From NCBI RefSeq assembly GCF_011764445.1, contig NZ_BLPG01000001.1, positions 5,394,001 through 5,458,000 on the forward strand: a stretch of DNA of 64,000 nucleotides, written 5' to 3'. Positions within the stretch are counted from its first letter, which is position 1. Each line of letters opens with the position of its first letter. This document shows positions 23,102 to 31,343 of the stretch, one piece after another. The stretch comes from Phytohabitans rumicis. Its GTDB lineage: Bacteria > Actinomycetota > Actinomycetes > Mycobacteriales > Micromonosporaceae. The position numbers and the translations under genes were made by a program. The notes beneath the pieces were generated by a model. The model ran no database searches. It saw only the letters and a program-made list of their open reading frames with translations, and was not told where the DNA came from.

Positions 23102-24184
23102 GTGGCGAACGAAGTCAATCTCACCTTCGCGGGCGACACCGCCCAGCTGGAGCGCGCGTTCGATCGGGTGGGCCAGGCGGCGAACGGGATGGAGCGCGAC
23201 GTCGCCGACGCCAGCGACGGCTTTGACCGGGCCAGCGAGGCGGCCGACGCCGCGGAGAACCGCGCCCAGGGTGTCGCGTCCACATTGACTGGTACGGCCG
23301 ACACGGCGGCCGGCGTGGGCCTCATCCTGAAGGGCAACCTGTTCGAGGGCTTCGTCACTGCGGGCGGTGGCCTGGCCGACCTGGCGGAGGGCTTCAACTA
23401 CACCCTGATCCCGGCGATGAAGGGCGCGGTCACGTGGCTCAAGGGAACCCGGGTGGCCACCCTGGCGACGGCGGCTGGGCAGCACATCGCGGCGGCGGCG
23501 TCGAAGGTGTGGGCCGGCGCGCAGTGGCTGCTGAACACGGCGCTGCTGGCTAACCCGATCGTGCTCATCATCGTCGCGATCATCGCGCTGGTGGCCATCA
23601 TCGTGCTGATCGCCACCAAGACGGACTGGTTCCAACGGCTGTGGAAGGTCGCCTGGAAGGGCATCCTGGCCTACCTCACCTTCGTCAAGAACGTGTACGT
23701 GGGCGCGTTCAACATGATGATCAGCATCGGGTCGAAGCTCGTGGGCGCGATCGTGTCGATCCCCGGCCGGCTGAAGAAGGCGTTCGTCGGCCTGGCGAGC
23801 ATCATCACCGCGCCGTTCCGGGCCGCGTTCAACTTCATCTCCCGCGCGTGGAACGCCACTGTCGGGCAACTGTCGTGGACGGTCCCTAACTGGGTGCCGT
23901 TCGGTCTGGGCGGCAACAGCATCTCCGCCCCGCAGCTGCCGCAGTTCCACTCCGGTGGTGTGGTCCCCGGTGCCGCTGGTCAGGAAATGCTGGCGGTCCT
24001 TCAAGCCGGTGAGCGGGTCATCCCGGCCGGCGGCGGCGGGGCGGTCACGGTCGTCGTGGCGGCCGGCGGGGGCGGCACGAGTGCGGAGCAGGCGTTGGCC
24101 ATCCTGGTGCTGAAGCTCTTCAAGTCCGGCGCGCTCGCGCTGCGCGTCCGGTCGGACGGCCGTGTCATCCCCGCGGTGACCTGA
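23102..24184 (+). CDS. Tape measure protein (short)
   Basis: 360 residues from GTG 23102. Charged helical N-terminus (GDTAQLERAFDRVGQAANGM), strongly hydrophobic centre (~145-175: NPIVLIIVAIIALVAIIVLIA), more amphipathic helices, and a Gly-rich C-terminus with FHSGGVVPGAAGQEMLAVLQAGERV, the end signature of many tape measures. At ~0.15 nm per residue the tail would be near 55 nm, short for a siphovirus. Confidence 0.85.
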   Translation: MANEVNLTFAGDTAQLERAFDRVGQAANGMERDVADASDGFDRASEAADAAENRAQGVASTLTGTADTAAGVGLILKGNLFEGFVTAGGGLADLAEGFNYTLIPAMKGAVTWLKGTRVATLATAAGQHIAAAASKVWAGAQWLLNTALLANPIVLIIVAIIALVAIIVLIATKTDWFQRLWKVAWKGILAYLTFVKNVYVGAFNMMISIGSKLVGAIVSIPGRLKKAFVGLASIITAPFRAAFNFISRAWNATVGQLSWTVPNWVPFGLGGNSISAPQLPQFHSGGVVPGAAGQEMLAVLQAGERVIPAGGGGAVTVVVAAGGGGTSAEQALAILVLKLFKSGALALRVRSDGRVIPAVT

Positions 24185-24185
24185 C

Positions 24186-26957
24186 GTGGCCAAGCACGAG
24201 CTGGTGACGCAGGTCTTCTATGACGGCGCCTGGCACACGGTCAAGTTGTACGACCGCGAAGACATCGAGATCGTGCGCGATCGCGGCGAGGGGCAGGGGG
24301 AGCCGACCACGGGCAGCGTGGAGTTCGACTTGCCCGGCCACGACTTCAACCCCGAGAACGTCGCCAGTCCCTTGTACGGGCTCATCGGCCCGTCCATGCC
24401 CGTTCGCATGTACGAGCTGGGACTGTCCTTTCTGGAGACCACGGGACCGGGCGCGGTGCCAACGGCGTTCACGCCGGATCATTCGAGCCTCGACATCACG
24501 AGTGACATCGACATCCGCGTCGACTGCCAGCTCACCGCTTACAACGACGTGGGTTTGGCCGCCAAGTTCATCACACCGAACCAGAAAAGCTGGGCGCTGT
24601 ACCTCGACTCGTCGCGGCGGCCGGTGCTGCACTGGTCGTCCGACGGGACTGCGGGCACCGCCACCCGCACCGCCACCGCCGCGGTGCCGGCCACCGACGG
24701 CGATCGGATCGCGATCCGGGCCACCCTCGACGCCGACAACGGCGCCGGGCAGCACGTGGTCACGTTCCTGACGGCGCCCACCATCGCCGGCCCGTGGACG
24801 CAACTGGGCAGCACCGTGACGACCGCGGGCACCGCGAGCATCTTCGCCTCGACCTCGTGGATCGACGTGGGTGGTACCCCACTGCTCGGGCCGCTGTACT
24901 CGGTGGGTCGGTTCTATGAATTCGAGCTGCGTAGTGGGATTGGTGGCACAGTCGTCACGAACCCCAAGTTCCACAACGTGCTGTCGGACGGGCCGTTCAC
25001 CGATGCGTTCGGTCGACAGTGGAGCGCGACGCCGGTCTCCTACTTCCGGCCCAACTCTGTTCGGTTCTACGGCGAGGTGTCGTCGTTCAAGCCTCGCCGG
25101 TCGCTCGGGCCGGTCGAGTACGGCCCGGATGGCGTACCGGTCAAGGGCGACCGGTGGGTGCACGTCACGGCCAACGGCCCGCTACTGCGGATTGGACAGG
25201 GTGACCCGCCAGCGCTGTCCGCCCTGTGGGTCGAGAACCTGCGCGGCGGGCCGGTGGCGATGTGGCCGATCACGGACGGCGCGGATGCCAGCCAGGCCGC
25301 GAGTGCACTGCCGGGCGGCGCCCCGCTGTCGATCCAGAGCCTTGACTTCAACACGCAGGCACCCATCACGCTGGACTGGGAACCTGTCGCCTACAACGCG
25401 TGGGTGGAGCCCCTGGCCACCGCGGCGGCAGAGACCCAGCTCTACATGCTCGGCAACATCGAGATGGACCCTGGCGCGACCGAGTGGGCGGCTGACTTCG
25501 TCTTCGCGGCGCGCAACGCAGGTGGGGCGGCGTTCGACGGCAACGTGCTTTTCCTGCATGGCACGGGGACGGGAGGCCCGGGCGACCCACGCACCGACTG
25601 GCTGTTCGGGTTCGTGGACGGCAACTGGGGCTTTGAGCGACGGATCTACGAGGGTGCCTCGCTCTCGTCCATCGAGATCTCGGCCGGGCCGGTCGCCTAT
25701 CAGGACGGCCGCGTTCACCATGGCCGGGTCACCACCGTGCGCGACGGCGCCGACGTCGACTGGGCGGTCTGGATCGACGGCGTGGTGCTCGACTCGGGCA
25801 CCCTGGCAGCGTCGTCGTGGTCGACGCTGACCAGCCAGCAGACCAGCAGCGGCACCACCGGTGATGCGCAGACGTCGATTGGCTTCGTGACCATCTGGGA
25901 TACCGCTAGCCCGCCGGCCAACGCAGCCAACGCCGCGGTGGTCGGCAGGTCCGGTGAGCTGGCCGCAGACCGGCTGGCCCGTCTGTGTCTGGAGAACGGG
26001 CTGGACTTCGACCTGATCGGCAGCGCCTCGGACACGGTGCCCATGGGGCCGCAACCCATCACGACGTTCGTCGGGCACGTCGCCGAGATCGAGCGCACCG
26101 ACTCGTCTCGCATCATGGAGACCCGGTACAAGCCTGGCCTGACTATGCGGACCCGGGCCAGCATGTCCGCGCAGCCCGAGAAGCTGTTGCTCGACATGGA
26201 CGCCGGGGTCGTACTACCTCCGATCCTGCCGGACGTGGACAACTCCAATGTGGTCAACGACGTCACGGTGGTCCGCACGGACGGGTCCTCCGCCCGCGCG
26301 GTGCGGGAGGACGGACCACGCGGCGTCAACACCATCGGCCGCTATCCCGTGCGCGTCGATGTCAACACGGACGTGGACAACACGTTGCCCAATCACGCGC
26401 ATTGGCGAGTGGCGGCCGGAACGCAGACCGGTACGCGATATCCACAGGTGGGTGTTGACCTCGATGCCGCGCCCCATCTAGCCATAGATGCGTCCTCAGT
26501 GGACGGCGGCGATATCATCGGGCTCGACAATGCCGAGCCCGACCGCGCCCGACTGATGGCGCTCGGGTACACGGAGCTTCGCCGAGGACACCGCTGGAGC
26601 ATCACGTTCAACACCGGCCCGGGGAAGGTGTTCAACACCGGGGTGTGGAACGACTCGGGGAGCCGCTACGACTCCGCCTACTCGACCACCGGGGGCTCGG
26701 TCGTCGTCGGCACGACCACGAGCATCAGCGTGGTGATCGCGGCGGGGCGGTACCTGTGGGTCACCGGGTCCAGCGCGCCGCAGTTCCCGATCGAGATCGA
26801 GATAGCCGGCGCCCGGTTCAACGTCACGGCGATCTCCGGCGCCAGCTCTCCGCAAACGTTCACAGTGGACGCCGCGCCGACCAACGGTGTCCCCGCCAAG
26901 ACGATCGCGGCCGGCGCCTCGGTGCGCCTGGCCAAGCCGGTCCGCTACGGGTTCTAG
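24186..26957 (+). CDS. Large minor tail protein with LamG-like domain
   Basis: 923 residues from GTG 24186. The N-terminal ~70 residues resemble a distal-tail type start (VTQVFYDGAWHTVKLYDREDIEIV). Residues ~90-260 and again ~400-560 have the beta-sandwich pattern of laminin-G/ConA-like domains (SWALYLDSSRRPVLHWSSDG; WLFGFVDGNWGFERRIYEG). The C-terminus (from ~680) is beta-rich. One protein may combine distal tail and receptor-binding roles, since no separate Dit/Tal pair is seen. Confidence 0.75.
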   Translation: MAKHELVTQVFYDGAWHTVKLYDREDIEIVRDRGEGQGEPTTGSVEFDLPGHDFNPENVASPLYGLIGPSMPVRMYELGLSFLETTGPGAVPTAFTPDHSSLDITSDIDIRVDCQLTAYNDVGLAAKFITPNQKSWALYLDSSRRPVLHWSSDGTAGTATRTATAAVPATDGDRIAIRATLDADNGAGQHVVTFLTAPTIAGPWTQLGSTVTTAGTASIFASTSWIDVGGTPLLGPLYSVGRFYEFELRSGIGGTVVTNPKFHNVLSDGPFTDAFGRQWSATPVSYFRPNSVRFYGEVSSFKPRRSLGPVEYGPDGVPVKGDRWVHVTANGPLLRIGQGDPPALSALWVENLRGGPVAMWPITDGADASQAASALPGGAPLSIQSLDFNTQAPITLDWEPVAYNAWVEPLATAAAETQLYMLGNIEMDPGATEWAADFVFAARNAGGAAFDGNVLFLHGTGTGGPGDPRTDWLFGFVDGNWGFERRIYEGASLSSIEISAGPVAYQDGRVHHGRVTTVRDGADVDWAVWIDGVVLDSGTLAASSWSTLTSQQTSSGTTGDAQTSIGFVTIWDTASPPANAANAAVVGRSGELAADRLARLCLENGLDFDLIGSASDTVPMGPQPITTFVGHVAEIERTDSSRIMETRYKPGLTMRTRASMSAQPEKLLLDMDAGVVLPPILPDVDNSNVVNDVTVVRTDGSSARAVREDGPRGVNTIGRYPVRVDVNTDVDNTLPNHAHWRVAAGTQTGTRYPQVGVDLDAAPHLAIDASSVDGGDIIGLDNAEPDRARLMALGYTELRRGHRWSITFNTGPGKVFNTGVWNDSGSRYDSAYSTTGGSVVVGTTTSISVVIAAGRYLWVTGSSAPQFPIEIEIAGARFNVTAISGASSPQTFTVDAAPTNGVPAKTIAAGASVRLAKPVRYGF

Positions 26958-26969
26958 GAGGCAGCAGAC

Positions 26970-27665
26970 ATGACGGCAGCGGCAGGGGCGCTCATCGAGA
27001 TCGACGACGTGGTCACGGCCGTCGATGTGCAGGTGTTCACGGCGTCCGGGACGTGGAACAAGCCCGCCGGCGCCCAGCGCGTCAAAATCGAGGTGATAGG
27101 CGGCGGCGGTGGCGGTGGCGGCGCCGCGACGGCGGCAGCCGCTCAGCACGCGGCCGCGGCCGGCGGCGCGGCAGGCGGGTACGCGCTCAGGTGGCGGAAC
27201 GCCTCAGACCTCGGCGCGTCGGAGACCGTCACGTGCGGCGCGGGCGGCGCCGCCGGGGCGAACACCGGTGGCAACGGCGGCAACGGCGGCGCGAGCTCGC
27301 TAGGGGCGCACGCCGCCGCGGACGGCGGCACGGGCGGCACCGGTGCGGCCAGCAGCGCGGCCAGCTTCGGCGTGGGCGGGGCGCTCGGCGGCATCGGCAC
27401 CATCGGCACCTTGCTGACCCGCGGCCAGTCCGGCGGGTCGTCCTACGGCGACGCGTCCCTGGGCGTGTCCGGCCATGGGGGCAGCTCGGTCTACAGCGGG
27501 GGGCCGACCGGCCGCGCGTCCGGATCGACCGGGCAGGCCCTCGCCGGCCTGGCTGGCGGACAGGGTGCCGGCGGATCCGGCGGTCTGACGACGGCATCCT
27601 CCGGGGCGGGCGCGCTGGGCGGTGCCGGCGGCGCCGGAATCGTCATCATCACGACCTACCTGTGA
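26970..27665 (+). CDS. Glycine-rich tail fibre / adhesin
   Basis: 231 residues from ATG 26970, with TAGGAGG upstream. After VQVFTASGTWNKPAGAQRVK comes VIGGGGGGGG and a long Gly/Ala/Ser repeat region to the end (GAGGAGIVIITTYL). This layout matches glycine-rich fibre-tip domains that bind host surface structures. Likely a receptor-binding protein at the tail tip. Confidence 0.75.
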   Translation: MTAAAGALIEIDDVVTAVDVQVFTASGTWNKPAGAQRVKIEVIGGGGGGGGAATAAAAQHAAAAGGAAGGYALRWRNASDLGASETVTCGAGGAAGANTGGNGGNGGASSLGAHAAADGGTGGTGAASSAASFGVGGALGGIGTIGTLLTRGQSGGSSYGDASLGVSGHGGSSVYSGGPTGRASGSTGQALAGLAGGQGAGGSGGLTTASSGAGALGGAGGAGIVIITTYL

Positions 27666-27673
27666 GGGGCACC

Positions 27674-28453
27674 GTGGCTTGGTATCTTGCGCCGTCGCTG
27701 TCGGTGCTTCGCTCCGAAGTGGACGCCCGCTGGCCGCAGCGGGACAAGACGAGCGACGGCACGATCGGTGACCCGGCGCACCAGCAGCGGCCCAGCGATC
27801 ACAACCCGAACGCCCGGGAGTCGGTGGACGCGTGGGATATGGACAAGGACGGCGTCGACGTCGACGCCGTCCTCCGCGCGTTCGAGCGGCACCCGAGCGC
27901 GCACTACTGGATCTGGGACCGGCAGATCGCCGACGCCGACAACGGGTGGCGGCCGGAGCCGTACGACGGCGACAACCCGCACACCGCGCACGTCCATTTT
28001 TCGATCAAGCAGAGCGCGGCCGCCGAGCAGGACCGGCGCGCATGGGGAGTGGAGGACGACATGCCGACCGCTGACGAGATCGCCAAGGCGGTATGGGACC
28101 GGCAGGAAGCCAACGCGCTGACCGGCGCACCGACCCGCCTCGGATCCTTCGTCCGGTACAGCGACTGGCACCACGACCAGACCCGGAAGTTGCTCGGGGC
28201 CAAGCTGGACGCCCTAGCCGCGGCCGTGGCCGGCCAGATGTCCAAGACAGACCTTGCTGCCAAGCTGGCCGAGATCGACCGCGAAGCGACCGAGCGCGCG
28301 GAGGCCGAGGTGAGCCGCGACGCCGCCCTGCGTACCGAGCTGGCCGCGCAGCTCGTCACCGCGCTCCGCGAGGAGCTGACCGACATGCCGGCCGAGGTGG
28401 TCGAGGCGGCGGTCGAGCGCGTGATCGGCCGCGTGGAGATCGCGCTCCGATGA
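27674..28453 (+). CDS. Endolysin, M15-like peptidase with C-terminal helical region
   Basis: 259 residues from GTG 27674, with GAGGGG upstream. Residues 1-115 hold the zinc peptidase layout: QQRPSDHNPNARES, DAWDMDKDGVD and HTAHVHFSI supply His, Asp and His of the M15 (D-Ala-D-Ala) type. The second half is a long charged coiled coil, perhaps for oligomerisation or wall targeting. There is no signal peptide, so release would depend on a holin. It overlaps the next gene (ATGA). Confidence 0.75.
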   Translation: MAWYLAPSLSVLRSEVDARWPQRDKTSDGTIGDPAHQQRPSDHNPNARESVDAWDMDKDGVDVDAVLRAFERHPSAHYWIWDRQIADADNGWRPEPYDGDNPHTAHVHFSIKQSAAAEQDRRAWGVEDDMPTADEIAKAVWDRQEANALTGAPTRLGSFVRYSDWHHDQTRKLLGAKLDALAAAVAGQMSKTDLAAKLAEIDREATERAEAEVSRDAALRTELAAQLVTALREELTDMPAEVVEAAVERVIGRVEIALR

Positions 28454-28614
28454 CCGATTTCGAGCGCGACGTGCTCCAGCGCCTGACGCGGATCGAGGAG
28501 CAGGTGTCACAGCTCCGCGAGGCACGTGCGCGGTGGCGGACGCTGGGGCTGGTCGTGTTGCCCGTGGTGCTCAGCGTGGCTATCGGGCTGATCATGCCGG
28601 GACTGACCCGATAG
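28450..28614 (+). CDS. Holin-like small membrane protein
   Basis: 54 residues from ATG 28450. A charged coiled-coil N-terminus (FERDVLQRLTRIEEQVSQLR) and one C-terminal membrane span (LGLVVLPVVLSVAIGLIMPG). Size, topology and place after the endolysin fit a class of single-span holin/XhlA-like proteins. Function is inferred from context. Confidence 0.6.
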   Translation: MTDFERDVLQRLTRIEEQVSQLREARARWRTLGLVVLPVVLSVAIGLIMPGLTR

Positions 28615-28627
28615 GAGGGCCCGCGTT

Positions 28628-28936
28628 CTAGCTCGGCGCCGGGGAGTACCACCCGGCAGGGCAGTCCGGCCGCGGCGCGGTGTCGGTGATGCACTCAGCC
28701 GGCACCCGCCAGGTACCGCGAGGCGACACGTTGTCCATCTCGCGGCGGACCGTCACTGTGCCGTCCCGGTGGGGCGTGATCTCGTACGCGCATGCGCCGC
28801 GCTGCTCGGCGAAGCACACGCCGGGCTGTGTCCGGTCCGCCAGCACGAACCCCGCTACCCCTGCCGTCGCGACGGCGCCCGCGAGCACGGCCACCGCGAT
28901 GGCCGGGCGAATGCGCAGACGCTCCAGAGTGGTCAC
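28628..28936 (-). CDS. Single-span extracytoplasmic protein
   Basis: 102 residues, GTG start overlapping the upstream gene (GTGA). Residues 10-31 are a membrane anchor (AIAVAVLAGAVATAGVAGFVL). The outer part has Cys in VCFAEQRGACAYEI and ITDTAPRPDCPAGW, suggesting disulfides. Leftward, opposite to the structural genes. In a prophage such genes may be lysogenic-conversion factors or exclusion proteins; nothing shows which. Confidence 0.55.
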   Translation of the reverse strand: MTTLERLRIRPAIAVAVLAGAVATAGVAGFVLADRTQPGVCFAEQRGACAYEITPHRDGTVTVRREMDNVSPRGTWRVPAECITDTAPRPDCPAGWYSPAPS

Positions 28937-29256
28937 TGCCGCACCGTACTGGGTGGCGCTACGTGATCACTGTCGGTCGATTGGTCGTGGCGCTCGCAGC
29001 CGGAAGGTAGCTGGGACCCATCCGATCGGCCCACCGGCTCCGGAGTGATGAGTAGCTCGGCGGGTCCCACCCGGTTCTCGCCGACCCGCTGCAGGATCCG
29101 GCCGAGCGCGGCCAGCCCGTCGCGGTAGGCCGCGGCGGCGGCCGCCTGGTCGACTCGCTCGATGGCCCGGCCCTGCCGGATCGACGAGTCGATGAGCGCG
29201 AACAGGTCGGTGATCAGGGTGGGTTCGTCGGTGCTGGGGCCGCTCTGCCAGCTCAT
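28933..29256 (-). CDS. Leftward accessory protein of unknown function
   Basis: 107 residues from ATG 29256, chosen for the GGGAGGAA upstream. Helical N-terminal half (TLITDLFALIDSSIRQGRAI, AYRDGLAALGRILQRVGE), polar tail (RHDQSTDSDHVAPPSTVRQ). It is in an operon with the anchored protein downstream. Confidence 0.55.
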   Translation of the reverse strand: MSWQSGPSTDEPTLITDLFALIDSSIRQGRAIERVDQAAAAAAYRDGLAALGRILQRVGENRVGPAELLITPEPVGRSDGSQLPSGCERHDQSTDSDHVAPPSTVRQ

Positions 29257-29433
29257 GAGGTTCCTCCCGTGGGGGCTAGGGCAGCACCCGGCCGGGTCTT
29301 GCACAACGGGGGGTGGACCGACCGGGTGCGCTGTGCAACCACGGTAGGCGACAGGTTGCCACCTGTGAAGACGCAGCGTGGCCACCTCGACATACCCGCA
29401 GGTGGGAGGCGGTGTGCATGTCAGAGTGGCCAC
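29257..29433. promoter_or_regulatory. Divergent control region with inverted repeats
   Basis: Nested inverted repeats: GCACCCGG (29284-29291) with CCGGGTGC (29322-29329), and TTGCACA (29299-29305) with TGTGCAA (29332-29338). ACAGGT/ACCTGT (29351-29366) is a further palindrome. They lie between leftward and rightward genes, as expected for operators. Confidence 0.4.
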
Positions 29434-29682
29434 ATGGCGAGTGACCTTGAGGCGGCGGCGGAGGCGTACCGCGCTGCGCTCAAGCGTGTCGACGACGGCC
29501 TGGCCGAGGTCGCCGCGGCGCGGACCGACGTCCCCAAGGTCCGCACCCGACTCGCGGCCGCCATCGTGCAGGCGTACCTGGACGGCACGCGGGTCGGCGA
29601 GATCGCCCGGGTGAGCGGCTACGGCCGGGAGCAGGTGCGGCGGATCCTCCGCGCCGGCGGAGTCGAGGCGGACCAGCCGTAG
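29434..29682 (+). CDS. Small HTH protein
   Basis: 82 residues from ATG 29434. Helical N-terminus (EAYRAALKRVDDGLAEVAAA) and a C-terminal HTH with VGEIARVSGYGREQVRRILR, like resolvase/HPI-type DNA-binding ends. It could be the excisionase or a local regulator, since it is close to the integrase. Confidence 0.6.
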   Translation: MASDLEAAAEAYRAALKRVDDGLAEVAAARTDVPKVRTRLAAAIVQAYLDGTRVGEIARVSGYGREQVRRILRAGGVEADQP

Positions 29683-29740
29683 GCGTGCGGATCGTCCGTG
29701 ACGTACGCTCCGTAGTGGGCACGGTCTGTATTCATCGATG

Positions 29741-29751
29741 CCCCCCCCCCC
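29741..29751 (+). repeat. Homopolymer of 11 C
   Basis: A run of eleven C in the 214-bp gap 29683-29896. No gene covers it. Length could vary between cells or be a sequencing artefact. I see nothing else definite in this gap. Confidence 0.7.
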
Positions 29752-29896
29752 GGCCAAAATGGTTTCTGCGCAGGTGGCGGGCCCGGATAACGATCGTGGT
29801 ATCTCTGCGTGACGGCCCGATCATGAACTGTCCGTGATCTGCCACAACGGGCCAGAGACGCTTGCGTCCCGCTAGATCACTACGATCATTCCGATC

Positions 29897-30253
29897 ATGA
29901 TTGGACTCGGGGCGGCACTACTGGCGATCATCTACCTGGTCGACAACGAGGAGACCCAGCGCTGGGCGCGGGTGTGCATGAACTGGGTGGGCGACCACCA
30001 TTACCAGCTCATCGGCGTCGTCGTGGATGAGACGCCGACCGGCGAGAAATGGCGCAGCGTGGTGCAGATGCTGGCGGACGGCTCGGCGCAGGTGTGCGTC
30101 GTGCCCCGCTGGGACCACATGTCGCGTGAGCGGATCCCTCGTGTGGAGGTCATCGCGGAGGACCTGGCCCGCGACGAGTCGTGGGCGATGCTGACGGAGT
30201 ACCGGCTGGCGCCGGCGGCGCCCCGGCAACGCCGGGCCAAACGACACCCATAG
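29897..30253 (+). CDS. Resolvase-domain-like protein lacking the serine nucleophile
   Basis: 118 residues from ATG 29897. After a hydrophobic start, YQLIGVVVDETPTGEKWRSV, VQMLADGSAQVCVVPRWDHM and SRERIPRVEVI follow the second half of a serine-recombinase catalytic domain. The usual N-terminal YxRVSxxxQ with catalytic Ser is missing. It cannot recombine DNA by the normal mechanism. It may be a decayed or repurposed recombinase, such as a regulator. Confidence 0.55.
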   Translation: MIGLGAALLAIIYLVDNEETQRWARVCMNWVGDHHYQLIGVVVDETPTGEKWRSVVQMLADGSAQVCVVPRWDHMSRERIPRVEVIAEDLARDESWAMLTEYRLAPAAPRQRRAKRHP

Positions 30254-30265
30254 GCCGGAAAGTAG

Positions 30266-30300
30266 ACCGCGCCCCGGACCGATCAAGGCCGGGGCGCGGT
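30266..30300. terminator. Strong bidirectional-type hairpin
   Basis: ACCGCGCCCCGG (30266-30277) and CCGGGGCGCGGT (30289-30300) form a perfect 12-bp stem. It sits between the rightward gene ending at 30253 and the leftward integrase ending at 30325. Confidence 0.8.
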
Positions 30301-30324
30301 ACGGTGCGTGGACCGTGCTGCTTG

Positions 30325-31146
30325 CTAGGCGCCGGTGAGGTTGGGGAGCGCTTGGATAGCCGCCTGGCGCTCCTCATCCGTGACCAGGGTGTACACCTGT
30401 GTGCTGGTCAGGCTGCTGTGCCGCAGCAGCTCCTGCGTCCGGCGGATGTCCCGGGTCTGCTGGTAGACGGTTGTCCCGTACCAGTGGCGGAGGCGGTGCA
30501 GGCCCACGCCGGGCATGTGGAGCTGCCGGCGTAGGTAGAGCGCGTACGTCAGGCTGACGTAGGTGGCCGACGCGGGCGTGCCCTTGTCGGTCCAGGCGAT
30601 TGGCCCCGGCGGCAGGTCGGCGACCGCCTGCCACACGAGCTCGTGGGTGGGGACGACGCCGGGCTTGCCGCCCTTGCCGTCGACGATGGTCAGCTCCTCC
30701 GCGGTGACGTGTTCCCGATGGAGGTCGGCGATCTCGCAGCAGCGCAGGCCGCCGTACGCCGCGAGGAGGGACCATGTGCGGTACGGCTCGGCGGCGTGGG
30801 TGAGCACGTGGGTGAGCTGGTCGTCGGTGACCGGTCGGGGGAGGCCACGTGCGTGCGTGACCTGGGGGAGTAGGGCGCTGGGGTCGAAGTCGAGGTGCGG
30901 GTCGGCGGGGTTGGTCGCCCAGACGAAGAACGCGCGGGCTGCGCCGTAGTAGGTGGCGAGGGTGTTGCGGCAGAACTCGTCGCGGTAGATCCACGCCTTG
31001 AGTTCGTCGGTCGTGGCGAGGGGGAGGCCGTAGGGGAGTTCGGAGTCCATCCGGGTGAGGACGGCGCGGCGTCCCTCGATGGTGCGCGGCCGTCGCCGGC
31101 AGTCGTGGAGCCAGTCCAGGTACTGGATGAGTAACGGGTCAGTCAT
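30325..31146 (-). CDS. int: Tyrosine integrase
   Basis: 273 residues from ATG 31146, with AGAGGA upstream. The N-terminal core-binding domain (1-95) lacks a separate arm-binding domain, as the gene is short. Catalytic residues: R135 (GLRCCEI), a Lys near 160, H217/R220 (LHRLRHWYG), H243 (LRHSS) and Y252 (TQVYTLV). It integrates and excises the prophage. Its start faces the right end, next to the candidate attR. Confidence 0.92.
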   Translation of the reverse strand: MTDPLLIQYLDWLHDCRRRPRTIEGRRAVLTRMDSELPYGLPLATTDELKAWIYRDEFCRNTLATYYGAARAFFVWATNPADPHLDFDPSALLPQVTHARGLPRPVTDDQLTHVLTHAAEPYRTWSLLAAYGGLRCCEIADLHREHVTAEELTIVDGKGGKPGVVPTHELVWQAVADLPPGPIAWTDKGTPASATYVSLTYALYLRRQLHMPGVGLHRLRHWYGTTVYQQTRDIRRTQELLRHSSLTSTQVYTLVTDEERQAAIQALPNLTGA

Positions 31147-31333
31147 GCGAGAAATCCTCTGTTAACGGCGCGTTAAGCGGAAGGTGACGCATGGTCATTG
31201 CGCCGTGGCGGTTGAGTTCACGCGAGCCGGACGGCGGAGGTGCGGCGCGGGCGCCGACGTGTCAACTCGGCTCTTCGGCCGACCCGTACTCGGCCGTCGG
31301 CTGTCACCCGTTCCCCGGCTGGTCATCGCCGGA
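31147..31333. other. Region between int and candidate attR core
   Basis: 187 bp without a convincing gene. GTTAA occurs at two places near the int start (around 31161 and 31172). This is the expected place for integrase and excisionase arm sites and the int promoter. I see no longer repeat. Confidence 0.35.
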
Positions 31334-31343
31334 TATGGTGCCA
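31334..31343. other. Candidate attR core
   Basis: TATGGTGCCA, identical to 4270-4279. It includes an ATG in frame with the VOC gene (31335). Integration here would keep the VOC coding sequence but replace its upstream DNA. Confidence 0.35.

Larger units (their letters stand above)
4270..31343. mobile_element. Complete-looking temperate siphovirus prophage (~27 kb)
   Basis: The element has, in order, repressor/Cro switch, early DNA-metabolism operon, helicase with iterons, packaging, HK97-type head, tail, lysis and a leftward tyrosine integrase at the right end. Boundaries rest on the host genes mtnP and VOC on either side and on the 10-bp repeat TATGGTGCCA at 4270-4279 and 31334-31343. No essential module is visibly broken, apart from an unrecognised small terminase. 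A tape measure and chaperones but no sheath gene indicate a non-contractile tail. Confidence 0.85.
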
